Below, one piece after another: positions 33,215 to 42,785 of a stretch of DNA of 64,000 nt. Each line of letters starts with the position of its first letter. Position 1 is the first letter of the stretch. Source of the stretch: Microcella sp. (GTDB taxonomy: Bacteria > Actinomycetota > Actinomycetes > Actinomycetales > Microbacteriaceae); the NCBI RefSeq assembly GCF_019739195.1, contig NZ_JAHHDS010000003.1:434001-498000 (forward strand). The letters run 5' to 3'. Under the pieces are notes generated by a model that saw nothing but the letters and a program-made list of their open reading frames with translations, was not told the origin of the DNA and did not search any database. Position numbers and translations under genes: made by a program.

Positions 33215-34186
33215 CTAGGAGGCAGCCAGGATGTCGACGACGAAGACGATGACGTCATCGGGGCCGATGGATCCGTCGGGGGTGCCGCCGCTCGGGCCGT
33301 AACCCAAGTCGGGCGGAATGATCGCGATGATCTGCGAACCGACCGTCTGACCGACGAGCGCGTCACGGAAGCCCTGGATCACTCCGCTCGTCGGGAAGTC
33401 GGTCGGGGCGCCGCGCTCCCAGCTTGAGTCGAAGATCTCGCCGGTGTTCCAGTTCATGCCGGTGTACTGCACCGTCACGGTCTGACCGTCTTCAACCACC
33501 GGGCCGTCGCCGAGGATGAGTACAGCAAGGTCGAACTCGGTGAAGGGCTCGCTGTCGGGCAGCGTGATGGTCGGCGCGCCGTTCTCGGCGAGTTCGACGG
33601 TCGGGAAGCCCTCGGGCGCCTCTTGCGACTCGCCCTCGGCTCGCTCGAGGGGCGGCGGCACGATGCTGACGACGTCGATGACGAACACGAGCGATTCAGA
33701 CCCCGTGAGACCGAGCTCGGGCACGCCCTGCTCGCCGAAGCCGTCGACCGGCGGAATGACGCCCGCGAGACGCGTGCCGGGCGTCGCGCACTCGATAAGA
33801 AGCGAGAAGCCGACGAGCTGAGGGCTCTCGGTGTCGACCGGGAATCGTTCGGCGTTCGTGCCGGCGAAGCCCGTCGTGGCGAGCTCGTCGCCCGTCTCGC
33901 CGTTGAACACCGAGTACTCGATGAGTGCGATATCGCCCGAGACGACCGCGTCGCCTTCGCCCTGCTCGAGCACGGTGCGCTGCGTGGCCTCGGCCGTCAG
34001 CGGACCCTCGAAGTCGATCGTCGGCACGCTGCCGAACGCGCCGTCGACGTTGATCGCGTCGGAGGCTGCCCCGGCGGGAGCGCAGTCGCCATCGCCGGTC
34101 GGGGCCTCACCGGGCGCGCACGCGGCGAGCGAGAAGAGCAGTGCGGCACTGAGGCCGGAAGAGAGCAGAGCGGAACGGCGGCGCAC
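33215..34186 (-). CDS. FKBP-type peptidyl-prolyl isomerase lipoprotein with two FKBP domains
   Basis: 323 residues. A lipoprotein signal with lipobox LAAC near residue 22 puts it outside the membrane. Two FKBP-like units: a degenerate first (about 70-185, GDIALIEYSVFNGETGDELATT) and a complete second (about 225-322, VTVQYTGMNWNTGEIFDSSWERG, VIQGFRDALVGQTVGSQIIAIIPPDLGYG). Speeds proline cis-trans isomerisation in exported proteins. The frame opens at 34225; GTG at 34186 follows GAGGA and starts right before the signal peptide. Confidence 0.9.
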   Translation of the reverse strand: MRRRSALLSSGLSAALLFSLAACAPGEAPTGDGDCAPAGAASDAINVDGAFGSVPTIDFEGPLTAEATQRTVLEQGEGDAVVSGDIALIEYSVFNGETGDELATTGFAGTNAERFPVDTESPQLVGFSLLIECATPGTRLAGVIPPVDGFGEQGVPELGLTGSESLVFVIDVVSIVPPPLERAEGESQEAPEGFPTVELAENGAPTITLPDSEPFTEFDLAVLILGDGPVVEDGQTVTVQYTGMNWNTGEIFDSSWERGAPTDFPTSGVIQGFRDALVGQTVGSQIIAIIPPDLGYGPSGGTPDGSIGPDDVIVFVVDILAAS

Positions 34187-34264
34187 GAGGGGTTCCTCAC
34201 GTCGGTATGGGCACGAAACGGCCATCCTCCCACGGCCTGCCTTGGACTCGCCTCGACGGCGACC

Positions 34265-34765
34265 CTACGCAAGCTCGGGAACGGCGCCCTCGATCACCGT
34301 GGTCGGCTCGTGGTGCACGGAGAAGTTCACCGAGTTGGCGATGAAGCACAGCTCGCTCGCCCGATGATGCAGCTGCTCAGCCCGGCGCGCATCCCCCTCG
34401 TCGTGATGTGCGGCCAGCGTCACGACCGGTCGCAGCGTCGCCTCGATGAGCCGACCGCCGTCGCCCTCCTGCTGAAGCGTTCCGGTCGCCTCGTCGTGGT
34501 AGTCGACGACGACGACACCGTTCGTCGCGGCGACATGCAGGTAGCTCAGCATGTGGCACTGCGAGAGAGCGGCGATCACCATCTCTTCGGGGTTCCAGCG
34601 GTCGGCGTCGCCGCGGAACACGCGATCGCTCGAGCCCTCGATCTCGTGCCGCTTGCCTGCGGCGTGGATGCGGTGGTCGCGGCCATAGGCGCGGTACGTC
34701 GCCGTGCCCTCGCCCCGGTTGCCGGTCCACTGCAGGGCGACCGCGAAGTGGTGTCGATCGTGCAC
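34265..34765 (-). CDS. OsmC-family protein
   Basis: 166 residues. OsmC/Ohr fold: RWNPEEMVIAALSQCHMLSYLHVAATNGV holds the first conserved Cys, and the second appears in HHRASELCFIANSV. The pair fits thiol-dependent peroxidase activity on organic peroxides, with Glu in NPEEM. The frame opens at 34813, but GTG at 34765 follows AGGAG at a good spacer. Divergent from gabT; no clear functional link. Confidence 0.85.
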   Translation of the reverse strand: MHDRHHFAVALQWTGNRGEGTATYRAYGRDHRIHAAGKRHEIEGSSDRVFRGDADRWNPEEMVIAALSQCHMLSYLHVAATNGVVVVDYHDEATGTLQQEGDGGRLIEATLRPVVTLAAHHDEGDARRAEQLHHRASELCFIANSVNFSVHHEPTTVIEGAVPELA

Positions 34766-34808
34766 AGGAAGCTCCTCTCGCACCCGGGCCCGACGCAGAG
34801 GCCGGGAG

Positions 34809-34814
34809 TACACT
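34809..34814 (+). promoter_or_regulatory. -10 box of promoter for gabT
   Basis: TACACT, 9 bases before ATG at 34824, giving an almost leaderless mRNA. It lies in a small palindrome GAGT-AC-ACTC. Confidence 0.4.
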
Positions 34815-34823
34815 CATCCCACC

Positions 34824-36188
34824 ATGACTGACACCCTTTCTGCGCCCGCAGCCCCGTCATTCGAGGGCTCTGCCCCGACCGTCGCTCAAGAGCGCCGCGT
34901 CGTCACCGCCATTCCCGGCCCTGCCTCACAGGCCCTGCACGAGCGCCGCCTCGCCGTCGTGAGCGCCGGCGTCGGCACCTCGCTGCCCGTCTACATCGAC
35001 CGGGCGCACGACGCGATCGTCGTCGACGTCGACGGCAACCACTTCATCGACCTCGGTGGCGGCATCGGGGTCATGGGTGCAGGCCACACGAACGACGCCG
35101 TCGTCGCGGCCGTGCAGGCCCAGGTCGCCAAGGTCACTCACACGCTCTTCACCGTGACGCCCTATGAGCCCTATGTGCGCGTTGCCGAGCTGCTCGTGCA
35201 GCACACCCCCGGCGACCACGCCAAGAAGGTCGTGCTGGTCAACTCGGGCGCCGAAGCGCTCGAGAACGCCGTGAAGATCGCGCGCAAGCACACCGGCCGA
35301 GCCGGAGTCGCCGTGCTCGATCACGGCTACCACGGCCGCACGAACCTCACGATGGCCATGAACTTCAAGGCCATGCCCTACAACCTGGGCTTCGGGCCGT
35401 TCGCGAGCAACATCTACCACGCCCCCAGCTCGTATCCCTTCCACGACGGGCTCTCGGGTGCCGAGGCGGCGAAGCGCACGATCTCGTACCTCGAGAAGCG
35501 CGTCGGCGCCGACGACCTCGCGTGCCTCGTCGCCGAGCCGATTCAGGGCGAAGGCGGGTTCATTGTTCCCGCTGAGGGCTACCTCGTGGCCCTGCAGGAA
35601 TGGTGCACGGCGAACGGCGTCGTCTTCATCGCCGACGAGGTGCAGTCGGGCGTCGCCCGCACGGGTGCCTACTACGCGAGCGAACACTTCGGCCTCGTGC
35701 CCGACATGATCACGACCGCCAAGGGCATCGCGGGCGGCATGGTGCTCGCCGGCGTCGTCGGCCGCGCCGACATCATGGACAGCTCTCACGCTGGCGGCCT
35801 CGGCGGCACCTACGGCGGCAACCCCGTCGCGTGCGCTGCCGCGATCGCCGTGTTCGAGCAGATCGAGCAGCGCGATCTGCTCGGGCGCGCGCAGCACATC
35901 GAGTCGGTACTGCTGCCGCTGCTGCACGATCTGAAGGCGAAGCACCCGCGCATCGGCGACGTGCGCGGCATGGGCGCCATGCTCGCGATCGAGTTCGTCG
36001 ACCCCGAGACGCACGAGCCCGACGCCGGCATCGTCACGCGCGCCGTGGCCGCGGCAGCGCAACAGGGCGTGCTGCTGCTGAGCGCCGGCACCTACGGCAA
36101 CGTCATCCGCTTCCTGCCCGCTCTCACGATCAGCGACGAGCTGCTGCGCGAGGCGATCAGCGTGCTCGACGACGCCCTCTCAGCCTGA
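34824..36188 (+). CDS. gabT: 4-aminobutyrate aminotransferase
   Basis: 454 residues, class III PLP-dependent aminotransferase. Features: GGGIGVMGAGHTN, NSGAEALENAVKIAR (phosphate cup), HGYHGRTNLTMAMN, EPIQGEGGFIVP, IADEVQSGVARTG with the PLP Asp, and the Schiff-base Lys in TTAKGIAGG. Converts GABA and 2-oxoglutarate to succinate semialdehyde and glutamate. ATG at 34824 is behind a TACACT box; the earlier open frame is shadow. Precedes an asparaginase gene and lies near the pot polyamine transporter, so it fits the end of putrescine breakdown. Confidence 0.93.
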   Translation: MTDTLSAPAAPSFEGSAPTVAQERRVVTAIPGPASQALHERRLAVVSAGVGTSLPVYIDRAHDAIVVDVDGNHFIDLGGGIGVMGAGHTNDAVVAAVQAQVAKVTHTLFTVTPYEPYVRVAELLVQHTPGDHAKKVVLVNSGAEALENAVKIARKHTGRAGVAVLDHGYHGRTNLTMAMNFKAMPYNLGFGPFASNIYHAPSSYPFHDGLSGAEAAKRTISYLEKRVGADDLACLVAEPIQGEGGFIVPAEGYLVALQEWCTANGVVFIADEVQSGVARTGAYYASEHFGLVPDMITTAKGIAGGMVLAGVVGRADIMDSSHAGGLGGTYGGNPVACAAAIAVFEQIEQRDLLGRAQHIESVLLPLLHDLKAKHPRIGDVRGMGAMLAIEFVDPETHEPDAGIVTRAVAAAAQQGVLLLSAGTYGNVIRFLPALTISDELLREAISVLDDALSA

Positions 36189-36196
36189 CGCCGGCA

Positions 36197-37180
36197 GTGT
36201 CTGAAGGGGGTGCTCGGGCGCTCGACGTCGAGGACTCGGTCGAGCTCGCCCGCATCGAGCGCAGCGGACTCGTCGAATCGCGCCACATCGGTGCGGCCGC
36301 CGTAATGGATGCCGACGGCACGGTGTTGCGCGCGGTCGGCGACGTATCCGCGACGATCTACCCTCGCTCAACGCTCAAACCGCTGCAGGCGGTCGCGATG
36401 CTGCGTGCCGGGGCGCAGTTCACCGACGTCGAGCTCGTGCTCGCGGTCTCGAGCCACTGCGGCAGCCCTGAGCATGTCGCCATCGTCGAACGGATGCTCG
36501 CTCACGACGGCCGGAACGAGAACTCTCTGCAGTGCCCTCCCCTGTGGCCGCTCGGCTCCGAGCAGCGTGCATCGCTGCAGGCGGCCGCCCTCGGGCCGTC
36601 GCGCTTGACGAACAACTGCTCGGGCAAGCACGCAGGGCTACTCCGCGCGAGCGACGCGCTCGGCGCTGACGCGGGGCAGTACCTCGAGACGGAGCATCCG
36701 GTTCAGGAGCTCATTCGCGACGTCGTCGCGGAGTTCACCGCGCAGCCTCTGGCTCACCTCGCCGTCGACGGCTGCGGTGCTCCCATGGCAGCCACGAGCC
36801 TCGCCGGACTCGCTCGCGGCATCGCGCGGCTCACGCGCGGCGACGAACCCGAGGCGCGCCGCGTCATGGAGGCGGTGCTCGCGGAGCCCTGGGCGATCGA
36901 CGGCGCCGGGCGGGCGAACACCGTCGTCATCGAGCGGCTGGGCGCCCTCGCCAAGCTCGGCACCGAGGGTCTCGTCGTCATCGGCACCCGCGAGGGCGTC
37001 GCCGTGGCGGTCAAGGTGCTCGACGGTTCGATGCGCGCCACCACTCCGGTCGCACTGACGCTGCTCGCCTCGGTCGGCGCGATCGACGGCGCGGTGGCCC
37101 GTGAGCTCATCGAGGAGACAAGCCAGCGAGTGCACGCCGGCGGCCGAGAGATCGGACGACTGACCGTCAGTGCTTTCTGA
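36197..37180 (+). CDS. Asparaginase, Rhizobium etli type II-like family
   Basis: 327 residues, PF06089-type asparaginase. Conserved blocks: STLKPLQAVAMLRAGA, SSHCGSPEHVAIVERML, NNCSGKHAGLLRA (with the catalytic Ser/Lys/Cys area) and VDGCGAPM. Hydrolyses L-asparagine to aspartate and ammonia; distinct from the E. coli enzymes. GTG at 36197 begins 8 bases after the gabT stop; no strong Shine-Dalgarno, so probably translated by coupling. Both genes release or move amino nitrogen. Confidence 0.87.
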   Translation: MSEGGARALDVEDSVELARIERSGLVESRHIGAAAVMDADGTVLRAVGDVSATIYPRSTLKPLQAVAMLRAGAQFTDVELVLAVSSHCGSPEHVAIVERMLAHDGRNENSLQCPPLWPLGSEQRASLQAAALGPSRLTNNCSGKHAGLLRASDALGADAGQYLETEHPVQELIRDVVAEFTAQPLAHLAVDGCGAPMAATSLAGLARGIARLTRGDEPEARRVMEAVLAEPWAIDGAGRANTVVIERLGALAKLGTEGLVVIGTREGVAVAVKVLDGSMRATTPVALTLLASVGAIDGAVARELIEETSQRVHAGGREIGRLTVSAF

Positions 37181-37207
37181 CCATCCGTGCTTCCTGACCG
37201 TCCGTGT
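37174..37207. repeat. 17-bp imperfect tandem repeat at the end of the asparaginase gene
   Basis: Two adjacent 17-base units (37174-37190, 37191-37207) sharing CTGACC-TCCGTG and differing at three positions. The first unit holds the asparaginase stop codon. A recent small duplication in the convergent gap to potC. Confidence 0.6.
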
Positions 37208-37244
37208 GCGACGAGCGGTCAGACGGGGAGGGCGGTGCGCTGCG

Positions 37245-38042
37245 TCAGCCCTGCTTCGCGAGCTTGCGTCGCCGGGCAGCCGCGGAGAACTGCGATACCA
37301 GTACGAGAATGATCGCCAGGAAGAACACGGCCGAAGCGATGACGTTCGCTTCTGCCGGTATTCCTCGGGCGGCCGCCGTGTACACGAAGCTCGGGAAGGT
37401 GACTTCGGCACCACGGTTGAAGTTCGTGATGATGAAGTCGTCGAAACTCAAGGCGAACGACAGCAGGGCAGCCGCGACGATACCGGGCAGCAGCATCGGG
37501 AAGGTGATGCGCCAGAAGACCTGTCGCGGGTTGCCGTAGAGGTCGCGACCCGCCTCTTCGAGAGCGGGGTCGAGGCTCGCGACCCGAGCGCGCACCGTCA
37601 CCACGACGAAGCTCAAACAGAACAGCGTGTGGGCGAGGATGATCGTGCCCAGACCCTTCGGAACGCCGGCCTGCAAGAACTGCGCCGCGAGACCGGCGCC
37701 GAGCACGACCTCGGGTGTGGTCATCGGCAGGAAGATCAGCAGCGTCGTGGTGTTGCGGAACCGGAACCGGTAGCGCACGAGAGCAATCGCGATCATGGTG
37801 CCGAGAGTCGTGGCCATCACGGTCGCGACGACGCCGATGAGAACGCTGTTGCCGAATGCCTGGCACACCGTCTGCGCCTCGCACACGTTGAGCCAGTTGT
37901 CGAACGTGAACCCGCGCCAGATGATGTTCGTGCGCCGGGCGTCGTTGAACGAGAAGACGATCGTGTACACGATCGGAATGAGCAGGAAGACGAACGCCAT
38001 CGCCGAGTAGACCCAGATGGCGTACTTGCCGAAGCCCTTCAC
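37245..38042 (-). CDS. potC: Polyamine ABC transporter permease (PotC-like)
   Basis: 265 residues, six membrane segments, MetI-like fold with the ATPase-docking EAA loop LDPALEEAGRDLYGNPRQVFWRITFP. N-terminus VKGFGKYAIWVYSAMAFVFLLIPIVYTIVFSF is typical of PotC. GTGA overlap with potB. Last gene of the potDABC run; convergent with the asparaginase gene. Confidence 0.9.
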   Translation of the reverse strand: MKGFGKYAIWVYSAMAFVFLLIPIVYTIVFSFNDARRTNIIWRGFTFDNWLNVCEAQTVCQAFGNSVLIGVVATVMATTLGTMIAIALVRYRFRFRNTTTLLIFLPMTTPEVVLGAGLAAQFLQAGVPKGLGTIILAHTLFCLSFVVVTVRARVASLDPALEEAGRDLYGNPRQVFWRITFPMLLPGIVAAALLSFALSFDDFIITNFNRGAEVTFPSFVYTAAARGIPAEANVIASAVFFLAIILVLVSQFSAAARRRKLAKQG

Positions 38043-38950
38043 AGCAGCTCCTCCGTTCCGCTGCGCTTCACGTAGAGACTGACCAGAATCAAGATGAAGG
38101 CCATGAGCACAAGCGACAGCGCTGCCGCGGCCGGGAAGTTCTGCAGCACCAGGAAGTTCGTCTCGATCACGTTGCCGATCATGGTCGTGTCGGCCGAGCC
38201 GAGGAACTCGCGCGAGGCATTGATGTAGTCGCCCGCTGCGGGGATGAAGGTGAGCAGGGTTCCTGACATGACGCCCGCCGCTGAGAGCGGAAGGGTGACC
38301 GTGCGGAAGGTCGTTGCCGGACTGCCGTAGAGGTCGTTGCCCGCCTCGATCAAGCGCAGGTCGAAGCGCTCGAGCGTCGCGTAGATCGGCAGGGTCATGA
38401 ACGGGATGAAGTTGTAGGTGAGGCCGAAGATCACCGAGAACGCGGTGCCCGTGATCGCTTCACCCGGACCGAGAACGCCCAGTGACGACAGGATCCCCGA
38501 GACCGGCCCCTCGGTCGAGAAGATCTGCTTCCAGGCCAGGGTGCGCAGCAGGAACGAGATGAAGAACGGGGCGATCACCAGCACGAGCGCGAGCGCCTGC
38601 AGCAACGGGTACGGCCGCAGAGTGATGCCGATGAAGTAGGCGAGCGGGAAGCCGATGAGCAGCGCGAAGAGTGTGGCGAGCGCTGCATAGCCTGCCGAAC
38701 GGATCGCCTGCTGCCAGTAGGTCTCGAGCACGACGACGTAGTTCTGCCAGTTGAAGGCGTTCTGGAACTGGCCGAAGATCACCGGGTCGGGCTCTTGCAG
38801 GCTCGTGATCACGAGCGAGATCAGCGGTGTGACGAAGAACAGGATCAGGTAGAAGATGCCGGGCAGCAGCAGGAAGAGCGCGATGGGGCTCTTGCGCCGA
38901 GCGACCGGCTCGACCACCGCCGTCGAGCTCGAGAAAGCGGTGAAGGCCAT
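38039..38950 (-). CDS. potB: Polyamine ABC transporter permease (PotB-like)
   Basis: 303 residues, six membrane segments after a cytoplasmic N-terminus of about 22 residues. EAA loop LIEAGNDLYGSPATTFRTVTLPLSAAGV. Pairs with PotC to form the membrane channel. ATG 3 bases after the potA stop. Confidence 0.9.
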   Translation of the reverse strand: MAFTAFSSSTAVVEPVARRKSPIALFLLLPGIFYLILFFVTPLISLVITSLQEPDPVIFGQFQNAFNWQNYVVVLETYWQQAIRSAGYAALATLFALLIGFPLAYFIGITLRPYPLLQALALVLVIAPFFISFLLRTLAWKQIFSTEGPVSGILSSLGVLGPGEAITGTAFSVIFGLTYNFIPFMTLPIYATLERFDLRLIEAGNDLYGSPATTFRTVTLPLSAAGVMSGTLLTFIPAAGDYINASREFLGSADTTMIGNVIETNFLVLQNFPAAAALSLVLMAFILILVSLYVKRSGTEELL

Positions 38951-38953
38951 GGC

Positions 38954-40174
38954 CTAGGCCCCCTCGAGTTCCGCTTCGAGGTCTTTGCGAGACTGCACCG
39001 CGATCATCGAGGTGTCGAGGTCGGCATGGAACCGCGAGACCGGCTCGCTCTCGGCCTCGTCGGCCAGCCCGAAGGCGTGATCGACCGACCAGCTGAGCCA
39101 AACCTCGTCGCCGTCGTGGTGAAGCGTCGAGATCGACGTGTTCTGCGCGAACACCGTGACCGCACCGTGACGGGGCATCGTCACTTCGTACTGCGTGCTC
39201 ACACCGCTGAACGACACATCGGTGATGCGGCCGGGGCCGATGACGTTGCGCGCCGAGTCGGCCTTCGGCGCGCTGTCGTGCAGGCTGACCTTCTCGGGTC
39301 GCACACCGACGGTGATGCGGCCGCTGTGGCGTTGTGCGCGTTCGAGCGGAACCTCGATCTTGGTGCCGCCGGCGTCAACCACGAGCGATGTGCTCGAGCT
39401 CGACACGACGTCTCCCGTGAAGAGGTTCGACTGACCGAGGAACTTCGCGACGAAGGCCGTGTGCGGCAGTTCGTAGAGCTCTTGCGGGGCGCCCATCTGC
39501 TCGATGCGGCCCTTGTTCATGACCGCGACAGTGTCGGCCATGGTCATGGCTTCTTCTTGGTCGTGGGTCACGTGCAGGAAGGTCAGGCCGACCTCGCTCT
39601 GGATGTCTTTGAGTTCGACCTGCATCTGACGCCGCAGCTTGAGGTCGAGGGCCCCAAGCGGCTCGTCGAGCAGCAGCAGCGCGGGTCGGTTGACCACGGC
39701 GCGCGCAAGCGCGACACGCTGCTGCTGCCCGCCGGAGAGCTGCCCCGGCTTGCGAGTGGCGAGGTGATCGAGCTCGACGAGCGTGAGCGCCTCGTGCGCG
39801 AGCGGCTCGGCGTTCTTGATGCCCCGTCGGCGCAACCCGAACGCGACGTTCTCGAGGATCGTCATGTGCGGGAAGAGCGCGTAGCTCTGGAACACCGTGT
39901 TGACGGGGCGCTGGAACGCCTTCGTCGCCGTGACGTCCTTGCCGCCGATGAGGATTCGGCCCGCCGTGGGCTCTTCCAGACCGGCGATGAGCCGCAGGGT
40001 GGTCGTCTTGCCGCACCCGGAGGGCCCCAGCAGAGCGAAGAACGAACCGGCCGGAATGGTCAGGTCGAGTTCTTCGATCGCTGTGAAGCCTGGGAATCGC
40101 TTGGTGATGCCGACCAGCTCGAGGTCAGCACCTGCTTCAGCGAAACCCCCCTGCGGAACATCGTTGTTCGTCAC
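38954..40174 (-). CDS. potA: Polyamine ABC transporter ATPase (PotA-like)
   Basis: 406 residues. Walker [14 protein letters not shown]-loop [11 protein letters not shown], signature [14 protein letters not shown], Walker [12 protein letters not shown], switch His in [10 protein letters not shown]-terminal TOBE-type regulatory domain spans about 255-380. Energises uptake of putrescine/spermidine. GTG start; AAGGAG is 10 bases upstream. Second gene of the operon, after the binding protein. Confidence 0.93.
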   Translation of the reverse strand: MTNNDVPQGGFAEAGADLELVGITKRFPGFTAIEELDLTIPAGSFFALLGPSGCGKTTTLRLIAGLEEPTAGRILIGGKDVTATKAFQRPVNTVFQSYALFPHMTILENVAFGLRRRGIKNAEPLAHEALTLVELDHLATRKPGQLSGGQQQRVALARAVVNRPALLLLDEPLGALDLKLRRQMQVELKDIQSEVGLTFLHVTHDQEEAMTMADTVAVMNKGRIEQMGAPQELYELPHTAFVAKFLGQSNLFTGDVVSSSSTSLVVDAGGTKIEVPLERAQRHSGRITVGVRPEKVSLHDSAPKADSARNVIGPGRITDVSFSGVSTQYEVTMPRHGAVTVFAQNTSISTLHHDGDEVWLSWSVDHAFGLADEAESEPVSRFHADLDTSMIAVQSRKDLEAELEGA

Positions 40175-40204
40175 CTCGGTGGATCTCCTTCTGGTGGGGT
40201 GGGA

Positions 40205-41410
40205 TCAGGCGCCGAGCAGGATCGCCTGGAAGGCGGCCTGGTACTCGTTCTCCTCCTGCGCGGTGAGGCCGCGGAAGATCTTCGACTGCGCGAGGGTCTC
40301 GTCGTTCGGGAAAATCAACTGGTTCTCCGCGAGTTCGGGGTCGATGGCCACGGCGGCCTCCTGTGCTCCGGCGACGGGGGTGATGTAGTTCACCCACGCG
40401 GCGACCTCGGCAGCGACCTCAGGCTCGTAGTAGTAGTTGATGAGCGTCTCGGCGTTCGTCTTGCGCGGCGAGCCGATCGGGATGAGGAAGTTGTCGTTCC
40501 AGAGCGTGGCTCCGCCCTCGGGAAGCAGGAACTTCCACTTCTCGTAACCGGCCTCGAAGTTGAGCACGGTGATGTCACCCGACCAGCAGATCGCGGCGAG
40601 CGTGTCTTCGTTGACGAGATCTTCGGTGTAGGCGTTGCCGCGCACGTTGCGGATCTGGCCCGACTCGACTTGGGTGCGGAAGATGTCGAGAGCAGCGTTG
40701 AACTCGTCGGCCGTGAAGTCACCCGAGATGTCGACGCCGTTCTCGAGCATGATGACGCCGATCGTGTCGCGCATCTCGGAGAGCACACCCACGCGGCCCG
40801 TGAGATCGGGACGCCACAGGTCGCTCACCGACCGCACCTCGCTCGTCGCTTCGACGTTGTAGCAGATGCCGGCGAAGCCGCCCTGCCACGGCAGGGAGTG
40901 CACGCGGCCCGGGTCGAACGCGGGGTTCTGCAGGCTCGGCACGAGGTTGGCGGCATTGGGGATGTTGGCCTTGTTGAGCTCTTGTGTGTAGCCGAGCTGG
41001 ATCCAGCGGTTCACCATCCAGTCGGTGAGGCACACGGTGTCGGCCCCGATGTCTTGACCGAGGGCGAGCTGGTCGCGCACCGTGGCGAAGTACGAGTTGT
41101 TGTCGTCGACCGTGACGAGGTAATTGACGTCGATGCCGAACTGCTCTTGGAAGGCGAGCAGGGTGGGGTAGTTTCCGTCGTCGTCCTCGTCGATGTAGAA
41201 CGGCCAGTTGGCCCAGTTGAGGGTGGGGTCGTTCGCCGAGTTGTCTTCTGCAGGGCCCGCAGGTGCAGCATCCGTCGTGCAGGCTGCGAGCGCGAGGGCG
41301 GTCGCTCCGGCACCGGTACCGGCCAGCATGGTTCGGCGGCTCACCTGCGCGCGCTTCGCTTGGGCGATGAGGCTGCGGATCATCGGGTCTTCGGGAAGAG
41401 GTCGGTTCAT
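40205..41410 (-). CDS. potD: Polyamine-binding lipoprotein (PotD-like)
   Basis: 401 residues. N-terminus has SRRTMLAGTGAGATALALAAC: an SRR twin-arginine-like motif followed by a lipobox LAAC, so probably Tat-exported and lipid-anchored. The mature part is a spermidine/putrescine-binding (SBP type) protein: NWANWPFYID, LPWQGGFAGICYN, ICWSGDITVL, TLWNDNFLIPIGSP. ATG follows AAGGAG. First gene of the pot operon. The breakdown genes gabT and those at 59.7-64 kb are likely partners. Confidence 0.92.
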   Translation of the reverse strand: MNRPLPEDPMIRSLIAQAKRAQVSRRTMLAGTGAGATALALAACTTDAAPAGPAEDNSANDPTLNWANWPFYIDEDDDGNYPTLLAFQEQFGIDVNYLVTVDDNNSYFATVRDQLALGQDIGADTVCLTDWMVNRWIQLGYTQELNKANIPNAANLVPSLQNPAFDPGRVHSLPWQGGFAGICYNVEATSEVRSVSDLWRPDLTGRVGVLSEMRDTIGVIMLENGVDISGDFTADEFNAALDIFRTQVESGQIRNVRGNAYTEDLVNEDTLAAICWSGDITVLNFEAGYEKWKFLLPEGGATLWNDNFLIPIGSPRKTNAETLINYYYEPEVAAEVAAWVNYITPVAGAQEAAVAIDPELAENQLIFPNDETLAQSKIFRGLTAQEENEYQAAFQAILLGA

Positions 41411-41599
41411 GGCGGGCTCCTTCTAGCGATTGCCGGTACGACGGTGTCCGATACCGCGCGGTGACGGTGGGTCGATACTGTCATACGCCTAGTCGTGCTC
41501 GCACCCCTGAGGGCCCGATTCGTCGATTCTGAAACACAAATGTCACGAAATCAGCACTTCCAGGTAAAGAACGGTGCGGAATCCATCGCTTCGGCGCGC

Positions 41600-41605
41600 T
41601 ACGCT
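41600..41605 (+). promoter_or_regulatory. Possible -10 box for ald, in the 256-base potD-ald gap
   Basis: TACGCT about 62 bases before the ald start. The gap 41411-41667 has no gene; on the minus strand TATGAC/CAGTAT near 41475 may serve potD. No clear operator was seen. Confidence 0.3.
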
Positions 41606-41667
41606 GATCGAGCAACGCAGCGCGGCGGTGCCTCTTCTCCGGCGCGCATTCACCGCGAGGAGACGCC

Positions 41668-42783
41668 ATGAGAATCGCCGTTCCGGCCGAGGTCAAGAAC
41701 AACGAGTACCGAGTCGCCATCACGCCCGCTGGCGTGCACGACCTGGTGAGCCACGGCCACGAGGTGCTCGTGCAGGCGGGCGCCGGCACGGGCTCGTCGA
41801 TCACCGACGACGACTACTCCGCACAGGGCGCACGCATCGTGCCCGACGCCGACACCGTCTGGGGCGAGGCCGAGCTGCTGCTCAAGGTCAAGGAGCCGGT
41901 GGCCTCGGAGTACGGGCACTTCCGCGACGGGCTCGTTCTGTTCACCTATCTGCACCTCGCGGCTGAGAAGGCACTGACGGAGGCACTGCTCGCGGCGGGG
42001 GTGACCGGCATCGCCTATGAGACCGTGCAGCTGCCGTCTCGCGCCCTGCCCCTGCTCGCTCCGATGAGTGAAGTGGCCGGTCGCCTCGCCCCCATCGTCG
42101 GCGCCAATGCCATGCTGCGCCCCAACGGCGGCCCCGGCCTGCTGGTACCGGGGGTTCCCGGCACTCACCCCGCGAACGTCGTCGTGCTCGGCGGCGGTGT
42201 CGCCGGCACGAACTCGGTCGCGATGGCGGTCGGCCTCGGTGCCGAGGTGACGGTGCTCGACACCAACATTCAGCGTCTGCGCGAGCTCGACGCCCTGTAC
42301 AGCGGACGCATCCGGACGATCGCCTCGAACGGCTTCGAAATCGAGCGCGCCGCCATGCAGGCAGACCTGCTTATCGGCTCGGTGCTCATTCCCGGCGCGA
42401 AGGCTCCCAAGCTGATCAGCAACGAGCTCGTCTCACGCATGAAGCCGGGCAGTGTGCTCGTCGACATCGCCGTCGACCAGGGCGGATGCTTCGCCGATTC
42501 GAGACCCACGACGCACGCCGAACCGACCTTCGAGGTGCACAACAGCATCTTCTACTGCGTCGCGAACATGCCGGGCGCGGTGCCCGCGACGTCGACGTAC
42601 GCGCTCACCAACGCGACCATGCCGTATGTGCGCGCGATCGCCAATCTCGGCTGGAAGGCCGCCCTGCGGTCGGATGCCGCGCTGGCGCTCGGTCTCAACA
42701 CCCACGCTGGCTCGGTCACCAATGAGCCTGTCGGTACAGCACACGGTCTCGCCTCGGTGCCCCTCGTCTCAGTGCTCGACTAG
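41668..42783 (+). CDS. ald: Alanine dehydrogenase
   Basis: 371 residues. NAD-dependent, L-alanine to pyruvate and ammonia. N-terminal substrate Arg in NEYRVAITP (residue ~15), Lys in LLKVKEPV (~75), catalytic His in TYLHLA (~96), dinucleotide site VLGGGVAGTNSVAMAVGLGAEVTVLD (about 172-197) and Asp in VDIAVDQGG. Length matches the family. ATG follows GAGGAG. Fits with the nearby aminotransferases, which make alanine or glutamate. Confidence 0.95.
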   Translation: MRIAVPAEVKNNEYRVAITPAGVHDLVSHGHEVLVQAGAGTGSSITDDDYSAQGARIVPDADTVWGEAELLLKVKEPVASEYGHFRDGLVLFTYLHLAAEKALTEALLAAGVTGIAYETVQLPSRALPLLAPMSEVAGRLAPIVGANAMLRPNGGPGLLVPGVPGTHPANVVVLGGGVAGTNSVAMAVGLGAEVTVLDTNIQRLRELDALYSGRIRTIASNGFEIERAAMQADLLIGSVLIPGAKAPKLISNELVSRMKPGSVLVDIAVDQGGCFADSRPTTHAEPTFEVHNSIFYCVANMPGAVPATSTYALTNATMPYVRAIANLGWKAALRSDAALALGLNTHAGSVTNEPVGTAHGLASVPLVSVLD

Positions 42784-42785
42784 GC

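Noticed and set aside
38795-41464. 889-residue plus-strand open frame opposite the pot operon
   Set aside because: Antisense shadow of potA and potD, which are unmistakable on the minus strand.
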